Source: Microbispora siamensis (lineage in GTDB: Bacteria; Actinomycetota; Actinomycetes; Streptosporangiales; Streptosporangiaceae). From it: a stretch of DNA of 64,000 nucleotides. Made by a program: the position numbers and the translations under genes. The notes under the pieces are model-generated. The model was not told the DNA's origin, did no database searches, and saw nothing but the letters and a program-made list of their open reading frames with translations. Where the stretch lies: assembly GCF_016863095.1 (NCBI RefSeq), contig NZ_BOOF01000049.1, positions 1-64,000 on the forward strand. The letters run 5' to 3'. This document shows, piece by piece, positions 8,775-16,173 of this stretch (positions are counted from its first letter, which is position 1; every line of letters starts with the position of its first letter).

Positions 8775-9419
8775 ATGATCACACAAGAGCACCTCGCCGG
8801 CTTCCTGCTGATGCACGCGGGCTTCCGGGCGGAGTTCGGCCGCCTCGCCGAGGCATGCCGCGGCCCCCGGGACGGCGAGCACGAGGAACTCCTGGAGGAG
8901 CAGCTCGCGCTCCTGCTGGAGATGCTCCACGCCCACCACACCCACGAGGACACCACGCTGTGGCCCAAGCTCGTGAGTCACGCCCCCGAGGCGGCGGACG
9001 CGCTGGCCGAGCTGGAGTCCGAGCACGCCGTGCTCGACCCGCTCGTGGCGGCCGCCGCCGACCGCGCGACGCCCCTGCCGGAGCGCGCTCCCGCTCTGCG
9101 GCGGCTGCACGAGCTGCTCAACGAGCACCTCGACCACGAGGAGCGCACGGCCGTGCCGTTGATGCTCCGGCATCTCACACCCGACGACATCGAGGCGGAC
9201 AAGCGCAAGGCGACGGCCGACTTCGGCCGCCGCAGGATCCCCGTCGTCTTCGGCTGGCTCGCCTCCAGCGCCGACCCCGCCCTCCTCGCGGCCTCCTTCG
9301 CGGACCTGCCGATCGTGGCCCGCCTGATGTTCCGCCTGTTCTGGTGGCCCGCCTACCAGCGGCGGTTCGCCCGGCTGTACGGCGCCTCCACCTCCCTGCC
9401 CGCACCTCTGGAGCCGTGA
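8775..9419 (+). CDS. Hemerythrin-like (HHE cation-binding) protein
   Basis: A 214-aa protein starting at ATG 8775 behind GAGGGA; GTG 8763 is an in-frame alternative. The four-helix HHE fold shows as HAGFRAEFGRL, MLHAHHTHEDTTLWPKL, ESEHAVLDPL and NEHLDHEERTAVPLML, which together supply the His and Glu ligands for a di-iron or other metal centre. HHE proteins bind oxygen or NO, or act in iron or redox sensing. The C-terminal 70 residues (RRRIPVVFGWLASSADPALLAAS...) lie outside the domain. The TGA overlaps the ATG of the next gene (TGATG), so this gene and the FMN-binding protein are probably made together. Confidence 0.85.
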   Translation: MITQEHLAGFLLMHAGFRAEFGRLAEACRGPRDGEHEELLEEQLALLLEMLHAHHTHEDTTLWPKLVSHAPEAADALAELESEHAVLDPLVAAAADRATPLPERAPALRRLHELLNEHLDHEERTAVPLMLRHLTPDDIEADKRKATADFGRRRIPVVFGWLASSADPALLAASFADLPIVARLMFRLFWWPAYQRRFARLYGASTSLPAPLEP

Positions 9420-10405
9420 TGACCACCCTGACCACCTGGCCGCGCGAGGCGGCCGAGCTGTTCGACCACGCCGTCGTCTGCGAGTACGCCTCGCTCACCC
9501 GCGACGGACGGCCCGTCACCTGGCCGGTCACGCCGTACGTCGGCGCGGGCGGCACGCTCGACGTGACCACCGGCCTCACCTATCCCGACAAGGCCGAGCG
9601 GGCCCGCCGCGACCCGCGCGTCGCGCTGCTGTACTCCTCCGCCGAGGGCAGCGGCCTCGACCGGCCGCCCGTCGTCCTCGTGCAGGGCCGTGCCGCCGTA
9701 CGCGACGCCGATCTGCAGGCCAACACCGACAGGTACGTCCGGGACTCCCTGGCCAAGACGGGCTCCGGGTTCGCGGGGATGCCGTGGTTCCTGACGAAGC
9801 GGCTGGGGTGGTACTTCGCGCGCATCTACGTGGAGGTCACCCCGGAGAGAATCGTCTGGTGGCCCGAGGGCGACCTGTCCGGAACCCCGGAGGTGTGGAC
9901 CCGGCCCGGTGAGGCGGCCGCGCCCGTCTCCGACCCCGCTCCGAACGGCCCCCGGCTGCCGAGCCGGTCCGTCGCGCCGGCGGACTGGCGGCCCTTCGCC
10001 GCCCGCGCGGCCCGCCTGGGCGAGCCCGTCGTCACCATGGTCGACGCAGGCGGCATGCCGCTGGCCGTGCGCACCCGCTCGGCCGTACGCACCGAGGCGG
10101 GCTTCGACCTGCTGCTGCCCGCGGGGGTCGAGGCCGTCGCCGGGCCGGTCTGCCTCACCTTCCACCGGCACGGCCCGGGGATGGAGTGGCAGGAGAACGT
10201 GGTGCTCGTCGGGACCGCGACGGGGGAGGGCGACCGGCTGGCCGTACGGGTCGAGCGGGCCCTGAACGACTGGAGCCTTCCCAGGAACCGCCGCGAGCGG
10301 AACCGCTCGTTCCTCGGCCAGGGCAGGATGCTCAGGAAGCGCCTGAAGGCCGAGGCCGCCCGCCGCGGCCAGCCCGTCCCCGTCGTCCGCCGCCCGCGCG
10401 CCTGA
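9419..10405 (+). CDS. Pyridoxamine 5'-phosphate oxidase-like FMN-binding split-barrel protein
   Basis: A 328-aa protein starting at ATG 9419, overlapping the hemerythrin stop by one base. The first 160 residues match the PNPOx-like split barrel: AVVCEYASLTRDGRPVTWPVTPYVG, TYPDKAERARRDPRVALLYSS, and PPVVLVQGRAAVRDADLQANTDRY. The second half (from about 185) looks like a repeated, weaker barrel (GEPVVTMVDAGGMPLAVRTRSAV, PVCLTFHRHG), so this may be a two-barrel protein. Members bind FMN, heme or F420 and reduce small molecules. Co-translation with a hemerythrin suggests a redox or oxygen-related role. The substrate is unknown. Confidence 0.78.
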   Translation: MTTLTTWPREAAELFDHAVVCEYASLTRDGRPVTWPVTPYVGAGGTLDVTTGLTYPDKAERARRDPRVALLYSSAEGSGLDRPPVVLVQGRAAVRDADLQANTDRYVRDSLAKTGSGFAGMPWFLTKRLGWYFARIYVEVTPERIVWWPEGDLSGTPEVWTRPGEAAAPVSDPAPNGPRLPSRSVAPADWRPFAARAARLGEPVVTMVDAGGMPLAVRTRSAVRTEAGFDLLLPAGVEAVAGPVCLTFHRHGPGMEWQENVVLVGTATGEGDRLAVRVERALNDWSLPRNRRERNRSFLGQGRMLRKRLKAEAARRGQPVPVVRRPRA

Positions 10406-10428
10406 TCTCCGTACGGCAGCATGGTGCG

Positions 10429-11658
10429 GTGGCAGAAGGATCGCAACTGTGGCGTAACCGGGATTTCTCCGTGTTCTGGGCGTCCCAGACGCTGTCGGTC
10501 GCGGGGGACTCGTTCGCCCTCATCGCCGTGCCCCTGCTCGTGCTGCACGTGACCGGATCGGTCGCGCAGATGGGCCTGCTGACCGGCCTGGCGAGCGCCG
10601 CGTCGGTGGGGGCGGGGGTCTTCGCCGGGGTCCTCGTCGACCGGCTCGACCGCAGACGGCTGCTGATCTGGTGCGATGTGGCGAGGATGGTGTTGTACGG
10701 CATCGTCCCGGTCGCCTGGGCCTTCGGGCCGAAGGTCTGGCTGCTCTACGTGGTCCTGCCGGTCAGCGAGGCGATCGGCATGGTCTTCCAGGTCGCGTAC
10801 GTGACGGCGGTGCGGGGCCTGGTCGACGCGGACCGGATCACCGAGGCCAACGGGCGGCTGGGCGCCACCGCCGCCGCGGCGGGGGTCGGCGGGCCGCTGC
10901 TGGCCGGGGTGGTGGCGGGCTGGTTCGGCCCCACGGCCGCGATCGCGATCAACGCGGCCAGCTTCGGGGTCTCGGCGCTGGGCATCCTGCTGATCCGGCT
11001 CAGGCGACAGCCGGCGCCCCCATTGAAGGAAGCACGGGGGCCGTGGCACGAGCTGCTGGCCGGGGCGCGCTTCCTGTGGCGGCAGCCGGTGCTGCGTGCC
11101 CTGACCGTCCTGCTGTCGTTCTTCATCTTCCTGACCCTTGGGCTGACCGACGTGCTGATCTACCACCTCAAGCACGACCTCAGCCAGTCCGACGGTGCCG
11201 TGGGGGTGGTGCTCGCGGTCGCCGCGCTGGGCACGGTCGCCGGCTCGCTCCTCGTCGGTCCCGTACGCCGCCGGCTGGGGTTCGGCGCGTCCTGGATCGG
11301 GGCGATCGCGGTCGCCGGGCTCGCCGTCATGGGGCTCGGCGTGTCCGCCGGCGTCCCGGTGGCCGCGGCGACGGCCGCCGCCTATCTCGCCTGCGTCAGC
11401 GTGGCCGGGATCTGCTCGATGTCGCTGCGCCAGCAGGTCACGCCCGACCACCTGCTGGGCAGGGTCACCTCGGCCTTCTGGACGATCCACTTCTCGCTGG
11501 GCCCGGCGGGGGCGGCCGTGCTGACCTGGGGCGCGCAGCGCCACGGGGTCGCCGTGGTCTGCCTGCTGGCCGGCGCGGCCTGCCTGCTGATCTCGGTCGC
11601 CGCGTTCTTCACGCCCATCCGCCAGCAGAACCCGGAGCTGTCCGGCGCGACCGGCTGA
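10429..11658 (+). CDS. MFS transporter (drug-efflux type)
   Basis: A 409-aa integral membrane protein. GTG 10429 (VAEGSQLWRNRDFSVFWASQTLSVAGDSF) matches the normal family start; the frame runs further upstream inside the previous gene. About 12 hydrophobic segments are visible, with the MFS loop VDRLDRRRLLIWCDVARM after TM2 and a second-half repeat at VGPVRRRLGFGASWIGAIA. The sequence style is that of the EntS/MFS_3 proton-coupled exporters, which expel siderophores or drugs. It lies 23 bp after the PNPOx-like gene and could be co-transcribed with it. The substrate is unknown. Confidence 0.85.
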   Translation: MAEGSQLWRNRDFSVFWASQTLSVAGDSFALIAVPLLVLHVTGSVAQMGLLTGLASAASVGAGVFAGVLVDRLDRRRLLIWCDVARMVLYGIVPVAWAFGPKVWLLYVVLPVSEAIGMVFQVAYVTAVRGLVDADRITEANGRLGATAAAAGVGGPLLAGVVAGWFGPTAAIAINAASFGVSALGILLIRLRRQPAPPLKEARGPWHELLAGARFLWRQPVLRALTVLLSFFIFLTLGLTDVLIYHLKHDLSQSDGAVGVVLAVAALGTVAGSLLVGPVRRRLGFGASWIGAIAVAGLAVMGLGVSAGVPVAAATAAAYLACVSVAGICSMSLRQQVTPDHLLGRVTSAFWTIHFSLGPAGAAVLTWGAQRHGVAVVCLLAGAACLLISVAAFFTPIRQQNPELSGATG

Positions 11659-11672
11659 CGACGCCGCGGCTG

Positions 11673-11700
11673 CCGGGCTCGCCCGCCTGAGCGAGCCCGG
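11673..11700. terminator. Hairpin terminator downstream of the MFS gene
   Basis: CCGGGCTCGC (11673-11682) pairs with GCGAGCCCGG (11691-11700) around an 8-nt loop. It lies between convergent genes (MFS ending at 11658, SDR ending at 11745). Confidence 0.75.
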
Positions 11701-11744
11701 CCGGATGGGCGCCGCCACCCTCGCCGGATGTGCGGCCATGGGAC

Positions 11745-12494
11745 TCAGATCTGGTTCAGGCCGCCGTCGACGTACAGGCTCGAACCGGTGATGAAGCTGC
11801 TCTGCTCGGAGGCGAGGAAGGCCACCGCGGCGGCGATCTCCTCCGGGCGTCCGAGCCGGCCCAGCGGCACCTGCGCAGCCAGTTGCCGCTTGAAGCCTTC
11901 GGCCTGCTCCGGGTCGGCGACGAGACCCGACAAACCAGGGGTGTCAGTCGGGCCCGGCGTGATGGTGTTGACCCGGATGCCGCGTCCCTTGAGTTCGTTG
12001 GCCCAGGTCCGCGCGAACGAACGGGCGGCGGCCTTGGTCGCCGCGTACACGCCGAACGCCTCCGCGCCGGCGTCCACGCTGGTGGAGCCGTTCAAGATCA
12101 CCGAAGCGCCGTCGTTGAGCAGGGGCAGCGCCTTTTGGACGGTGAACAGCATGCCCCGGACGTTGATGCCGAAGAGGGTGTCGAAGTGCTCCTCGGAGAC
12201 CTGCTCAAGCGTCCTGAACTCGGCGACGGAGGCATTCGCGAACAGCACGTCCAGGCCCCGCCCCCGGCTGCGGATCGTCTCGTAGATCCGGTCCAGGTCG
12301 GCCAGGTTCGAGATGTCGCCGATCACCGCGGTCGCCGCTGATCCGATCACTTCCACGGCCGCGTCGAGTTCGGTCTTGCGCCGGCCGGTGATGAACACGT
12401 GCGCGCCCTCGGCCGCCAGCCGTACGGCACTGGCCAGGCCGATTCCGGTGCCGCCCCCGGTGACGAGAGCGGTCTTCCCTTCAAGCAGTCCCAT
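11745..12494 (-). CDS. Short-chain dehydrogenase/reductase
   Basis: A 249-aa classical SDR. ATG 12494 gives the normal start MGLLEGKTALVTGGGTGIG, with the NAD(P)-binding GGGTGIG at residues 13-19. GRRKTELDAA suggests an NADP preference. The catalytic Ser lies in ILNGSTS and the YxxxK motif in YAATKAAARS. The C-terminus ends FITGSSLYVDGGLNQI. It is divergent from a TetR gene across two identical 22-bp palindromes, so repression by that TetR and induction by its ligand is very likely. Related SDRs in such pairs reduce quinones or carbonyl stressors. The substrate here is not predictable. Confidence 0.9.
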   Translation of the reverse strand: MGLLEGKTALVTGGGTGIGLASAVRLAAEGAHVFITGRRKTELDAAVEVIGSAATAVIGDISNLADLDRIYETIRSRGRGLDVLFANASVAEFRTLEQVSEEHFDTLFGINVRGMLFTVQKALPLLNDGASVILNGSTSVDAGAEAFGVYAATKAAARSFARTWANELKGRGIRVNTITPGPTDTPGLSGLVADPEQAEGFKRQLAAQVPLGRLGRPEEIAAAVAFLASEQSSFITGSSLYVDGGLNQI

Positions 12495-12513
12495 GTGAAC
12501 AACCTCTTTCGAC

Positions 12514-12535
12514 TTCTGCAGCGATCGCTGCAGAA
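12514..12535. promoter_or_regulatory. TetR operator, copy 1 (22-bp perfect palindrome)
   Basis: The half-site TTCTGCAGCGA is followed directly by its exact reverse complement, giving a 22-bp perfect palindrome that ends 20 bp upstream of the SDR start codon at 12494. An identical copy starts 37 bp away at 12551. Identical paired sites in a divergent TetR promoter are strong evidence for an operator. Confidence 0.88.
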
Positions 12536-12550
12536 ATCGGACGGTAGCAC

Positions 12551-12572
12551 TTCTGCAGCGATCGCTGCAGAA
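12551..12572. promoter_or_regulatory. TetR operator, copy 2 (22-bp perfect palindrome)
   Basis: Identical in all 22 bases to the site at 12514-12535 and 16 bp before the tetR start codon at 12589. Start-to-start distance is 37 bp, about 3.5 helical turns, so two dimers would sit on roughly opposite faces of the DNA. Confidence 0.88.
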
Positions 12573-12588
12573 GGGGTAGGCTGCGGGC

Positions 12589-13197
12589 GTGAAGACCAAA
12601 CAGAGCGGCCCCATCGGCCGGCCGCGAGGGTTCGACGCCGACGACGCTCTCGAGCGCGCCATGCTGGTCTTCTGGGAGCACGGCTACGAGGGGGCCAGCC
12701 TGGCCAGGCTGACCGAAGCGATGGGCATCTCCGCCAAAAGCATGTACGCGGCCTTCGGCAACAAGGAAGAGCTGTTCCACAAGGCCCTGGAGCGCTACAC
12801 CGAAGGCCCGAGCGCATACCTGGCCCGGGCCCTGGAGGAACCGACCGCCCTCGGTGTCGCCACCGCGATCCTGGCCGGCGCCGTCCGAACCACGACCCGC
12901 CCGGCCCACCCCCACGGGTGTCTGGGCGTCCAGGGCGCCCTGGCCGCCAGCGACTCCGGACGTGGAGTCCGTGACCTTCTCGCAGCCTGGCGCAACAACG
13001 GCTGCTCCCGGCTCCGAGAGCGATTCCAGCGAGCCGTCGACGACGGCGACCTGCCTCCGGATACCGATCCGGGGCTACTGGCGCGCTACATCACCACCTT
13101 GGCGTTCGGCATCGCTGTGCAAGCCGCGAGCGGTGTCGGCCGGGATGAACTCCAGGAGATGGCCGACGCCGCCCTGCGCACCTGGCCGCTCCTCTGA
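12589..13197 (+). CDS. TetR/AcrR-family regulator
   Basis: A 202-aa TetR-type protein. The N-terminus is GPIGRPRGFDADDALERAMLVFWEHGYEGASLARLTEAMGISAKSMYAAFGNKEELFHKALERY, a full TetR HTH (recognition helix around ISAKSMYAAFGNKEEL). The remaining 130 residues are the helical ligand domain, with TTRPAHPHGCLGVQGALA, typical of the subfamily that controls oxidoreductases. The GTG start lies 16 bp from the second of two perfect palindromes shared with the divergent SDR. Expected role: repress both genes until a ligand is bound. Confidence 0.9.
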   Translation: MKTKQSGPIGRPRGFDADDALERAMLVFWEHGYEGASLARLTEAMGISAKSMYAAFGNKEELFHKALERYTEGPSAYLARALEEPTALGVATAILAGAVRTTTRPAHPHGCLGVQGALAASDSGRGVRDLLAAWRNNGCSRLRERFQRAVDDGDLPPDTDPGLLARYITTLAFGIAVQAASGVGRDELQEMADAALRTWPLL

Positions 13198-13304
13198 GAA
13201 TCGCCCAGGGTTCGTCTTCGCGAGCGATCGTTCGCCGTGAGGCCCGTTGACGCCCGGGGCCATGACGGACCCTCACGACCCCGCACCGACCGACGCGGAC
13301 GGGC

Positions 13305-13748
13305 TCACGTCCTGTGGCGCGGCCCGGGCGGCTCCCAGTCGACCAGGCGGCGAACCAGGTCCACCGCGCCCGCCAGCGTCTCCCGCTCGGCGGGGGACAG
13401 CGTGTCCTCGATCGCCTCGGCGAGCCAGTCGGCCCGCCGGGCGCGCACCTGTTCCAGGGCGTCGAGCCCGGCGGCGGTCAGCGAGACGGGGGCCTTGCGG
13501 CCGTCGACGGGGTGTGTGCCGCGTTCGGCAAGACCCTGGTCGATCAGCTGGCCGACGGTGCGGGCCATCGACTGTGGGCGCACCCGCCGGGCGGCGGCCA
13601 GTTCGCTGGTGGTCATCGGGCCCTGCCGGCCGAGCAGGCCGATCACCGCGATTACTCCCGGAGGCATCGGGTCGTCCTCGCGTACCCGCCTGACCAGCTG
13701 CCCGACCACGAGCCGCAGCTCGGCGGCGACCTCGGACGCGTCCCTCAT
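13305..13748 (-). CDS. MarR-family transcriptional regulator
   Basis: A 147-aa MarR protein. HTH region: PMTTSELAAARRVRPQSMARTVGQLIDQGL; wing: ERGTHPVDGRKAPVSLTAAG; the helical dimer domain is at both ends. ATG 13748 lies 88 bp from the divergent isochorismatase-fold gene. The gap holds a nested inverted repeat, described separately, which is the probable operator for both directions. Confidence 0.88.
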   Translation of the reverse strand: MRDASEVAAELRLVVGQLVRRVREDDPMPPGVIAVIGLLGRQGPMTTSELAAARRVRPQSMARTVGQLIDQGLAERGTHPVDGRKAPVSLTAAGLDALEQVRARRADWLAEAIEDTLSPAERETLAGAVDLVRRLVDWEPPGPRHRT

Positions 13749-13767
13749 GAGCTCAGCGTAACCGAGA

Positions 13768-13820
13768 TAGACAGCCTTGCTGGCAATTTGTACAGCATCG
13801 CTGTACAGTTCGGCTGTCTA
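13768..13820. promoter_or_regulatory. Nested inverted repeats in the MarR / hydrolase divergent promoter
   Basis: The inner repeat is TGTACAGC (13789-13796), ATC, GCTGTACA (13800-13807). The outer repeat is TAGACAGCC (13768-13776) and GGCTGTCTA (13812-13820), almost centred on the inner one. The inner site fits a MarR dimer. The outer arms resemble related half-sites (both contain ACAGC), so up to two or four subunits may bind. Confidence 0.75.
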
Positions 13821-13836
13821 TTTCTGAGGAGCGCAC

Positions 13837-14406
13837 ATGCCTGTGTCACTGCTCGACGACCGCACGGCCGTCGTCCTGATCGACCTGCAGAAGGGGATCA
13901 CCGCCCTGCCCACCGCCCATCCGGCCGCCGAAGTCGTCGCCAACGCCGCCCGGCTGGCGGGGGCCGCCCGCGAGCGGGGCCTCCCGGTCGTACGCGTGCG
14001 GGTGGCGTTCTCCCCGGACGGCGGCGACGTGCTGCGGGCCCGGACGGACGCGCCCGGACCCGCGATCGCACCCGCGCTGGACTTCGCCGAGTACGACGAG
14101 CGGGTGCCGGACGGGCCGACCGACATCCGGATCACCAAGCGGGGCTGGGACGCCTTCCACGGCACCGAACTCGACCTGCAACTGCGCCGCAGGAAGATCA
14201 CGGGAATCGTGCTGGCGGGGATCTCCACCAGCATCGGCGTGGAGTCCACCGCGCGCGGCGCCCGCGAGCGGGGCTACGAGATCGCGGTGGCCTCCGACGC
14301 GGTCACCGACCTGGTCGCCTCGGCCCACGAGAACTCTCTCGGGGTGATCCTGCCGCGGATCGCGCAGGTCGACACGACCGAGGCGATGCTGGCCGCCTTC
14401 GCCTGA
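13837..14406 (+). CDS. Isochorismatase-fold hydrolase, nucleophile Cys replaced by Gly
   Basis: A 189-aa cysteine-hydrolase-fold protein. ATG 13837 follows GAGGAG. The catalytic Asp is in TAVVLIDLQKG, Lys in DIRITKRGWDAF, and the cis-peptide region in IVLAGISTSIGVESTARGARERGYEIAVASDA. Amidase members have Cys in the last motif (TxxCVEST). Here the position is Gly (SIGVEST), as in true isochorismatases such as EntB and PhzD, which use Asp and water chemistry. It may therefore cleave a vinyl ether rather than an amide. No siderophore or phenazine genes are nearby, so the substrate is open. The MarR gene opposite is the likely repressor. Confidence 0.85.
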   Translation: MPVSLLDDRTAVVLIDLQKGITALPTAHPAAEVVANAARLAGAARERGLPVVRVRVAFSPDGGDVLRARTDAPGPAIAPALDFAEYDERVPDGPTDIRITKRGWDAFHGTELDLQLRRRKITGIVLAGISTSIGVESTARGARERGYEIAVASDAVTDLVASAHENSLGVILPRIAQVDTTEAMLAAFA

Positions 14407-14410
14407 CCTC

Positions 14411-15949
14411 TCAGCCGGCGACGCCGAAGGCCGAGGCCAGGGCCGTACGGAGAGTGTCGCGCTCCTTCGCGTCGGGCCGGAGGGAGTCCGATGCCCAGGC
14501 CACATAGCAGTCGGGGCGCAGCAGCAGCGCGGTCGGGAGGCCGTCCCGGCTCGTCTTCGCGGTGACGAGGTCCACGCGGTCGCGCCGGCCGTCGAGGGCC
14601 CCGGCCAGCGCCCCGTCCGGCGTCAGGTCGAGGAGCAGCGGCCGTGCGGTCTTGGTCAGCTCGGCCAGCCGTACGGAGCCGGTCTCCGTCTCCAGGACGA
14701 GGTCGGGGGCCGGCCGCCCGGTGAGGGGATGAGTTCCTTCGAGGTCATACCTGATGTCCGCGCCGGACATCATGTCCGCGATGTGCTTGGTGGTCCGCTC
14801 GTCGCGCAGCAACTCGGTGAACAGCGCGCGTAGCGCGGTGACCTCAGGCCCCGGGGCGATGAGCGCCGCCTGCGCCTGCGTGTGCATGACCACGCGTTCC
14901 GCGGCCGGGCGCCGCTCGGTCTCGTACGTGTCGAGCAGGCCGGGCGGGGCCCAGCCGTGGATCTCGGCGGCCAGCTTCCAGCCCAGGTTGACCGCGTCCT
15001 GCAGGCCCAGGTTGAGGCCGGGGCCGCCGATCGCGCTGTGCACGTGCGCGGCGTCGCCCAGCAGCAGCACCCGGCCGTCCCGGAACCGCTCGGCCAGGCG
15101 GGTGTTGCCGCCGGTCAGGCGGCGCAACTGGTGCGGGCCCGGGCCCTTGGGCGGGCCGAACGGCAGGTCGACGCCGAGCACGCGGCGCACGCTCTCCCTC
15201 AGCTCGTCCAGGCTCATCGGCTGGTCGCCGCCGTCCTGGTGCCACTCGGTGGTGTTGATGAGCGTCCCGGTGGGGAACGGCCCGTACACGAACAGGCCGT
15301 GGTCGGTGCGGTGGTGCATGAACGGGGGGATCGGCCCGTAGCCGGGCACGTTCAGCCCGCCGGTGACCGGGTCGATCAGCTCGGCGGGCACGCTGACGTG
15401 CGCGCCCCGGGAGACCGAGTCGTCCCTGGTCACCCCCGGAAAGCCGATGCCGCAGAGCTTGCGGGTGACGCTGTGCCCGCCGTCCGCGCCGACGAGGTAG
15501 CGGGTTCGGAGCCGGTAGGGCCCCTCGGGTCCGGCGATCTCCACGGTGACGCCGTCCTCGTCCTGGGAGAGCCCGGTCAGCTCGTGTCCCCTGCGGATCT
15601 CCACGCCGAGTTCGAGCGCGCGTTCTTCCAGCACCTGCTCGATGCGGCGCTGCGGCACCGGCAGGCCGTACATCGGATTGTCGTCGAGCCTGCCCAGGTC
15701 GAGCGGCATCGCGCCGAACACGAAGACAGGGCTCGGCCGGGGCGGCTCGGGGCTGCCGCTCAGTCGTTCGTACAGGCCGCGCCGGTCGAGGGCGCGTACG
15801 ACCTGGCCGACCAGTCCGTTGGCCCGGTTCTCCTCCGTACGCCCGGGCAGGCGTTCCAGCACGATCGGCCGTACTCCGGCCAGGCTCAGCTCACAGGCGA
15901 GCATGAGCCCGTTCGGTCCGGCTCCGGCGATCACGACGTCGGCGGTCAT
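14411..15949 (-). CDS. FAD-dependent aromatic monooxygenase (PheA/TfdB type)
   Basis: A 512-aa class A flavoprotein hydroxylase. ATG 15949 was chosen for its good ribosome site (GAGGAGG) and the start MTADVVIAGAGPNGL (GxGxxG at 9-14). The DG motif is YLVGADGGHSVTR and the second FAD motif is VLLLGDAAHVHSAIGGPGLNLGLQDA. A C-terminal thioredoxin-like domain (DLVLETETGSVRLAELT... LLLRPDCYVAWAS) is typical of phenol hydroxylase and polyketide oxygenase types. The reaction is NAD(P)H- and O2-dependent hydroxylation of a phenolic or polycyclic substrate, and rifamycin-type inactivation is also possible in this family. It is convergent with the hydrolase at 13837, with 4 bp between stops. Confidence 0.88.
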   Translation of the reverse strand: MTADVVIAGAGPNGLMLACELSLAGVRPIVLERLPGRTEENRANGLVGQVVRALDRRGLYERLSGSPEPPRPSPVFVFGAMPLDLGRLDDNPMYGLPVPQRRIEQVLEERALELGVEIRRGHELTGLSQDEDGVTVEIAGPEGPYRLRTRYLVGADGGHSVTRKLCGIGFPGVTRDDSVSRGAHVSVPAELIDPVTGGLNVPGYGPIPPFMHHRTDHGLFVYGPFPTGTLINTTEWHQDGGDQPMSLDELRESVRRVLGVDLPFGPPKGPGPHQLRRLTGGNTRLAERFRDGRVLLLGDAAHVHSAIGGPGLNLGLQDAVNLGWKLAAEIHGWAPPGLLDTYETERRPAAERVVMHTQAQAALIAPGPEVTALRALFTELLRDERTTKHIADMMSGADIRYDLEGTHPLTGRPAPDLVLETETGSVRLAELTKTARPLLLDLTPDGALAGALDGRRDRVDLVTAKTSRDGLPTALLLRPDCYVAWASDSLRPDAKERDTLRTALASAFGVAG

Positions 15950-15976
15950 GGCGGTCCTCCTCGGGGATTCTGCGGG

Positions 15977-16053
15977 CATGGCGAATGAAGGCATGGCGAA
16001 CTCGCGGCGTGGCGAACTCGCGGCGTGGCGAATGGAAGGCAGGGCGAATGGAA
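15977..16053. repeat. Short tandem repeats upstream of the monooxygenase
   Basis: Two exact 16-bp tandem copies of TGGCGAACTCGCGGCG lie at 15994-16009 and 16010-16025. They are flanked on both sides by related GGCGAATG(G)AAGG units. The array occupies the 5' side of the monooxygenase gene (28 bp or more from its ATG) and has no coding potential that I trust. It could be a slippage-prone spacer or a regulator array. Confidence 0.7.
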
Positions 16054-16142
16054 GGGACGGCGCCGGTGCTTACGGCGCCCGCGTCAGGGCATGAAAGGGC
16101 GAGCGGCGTGCCGGCGTGGCACGTCACATCGCGAGTTCGGGA

Positions 16143-16166
16143 ACGCCCCAGCGGCAGCCGGGGCGT
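16143..16166. terminator. Hairpin after the TetR gene
   Basis: ACGCCCC (16143-16149) pairs with GGGGCGT (16160-16166), loop of 10. It lies 8 bp past the minus-strand tetR stop at 16174 and could separate tetR from the monooxygenase. Confidence 0.55.
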
Positions 16167-16173
16167 CTTTCTG

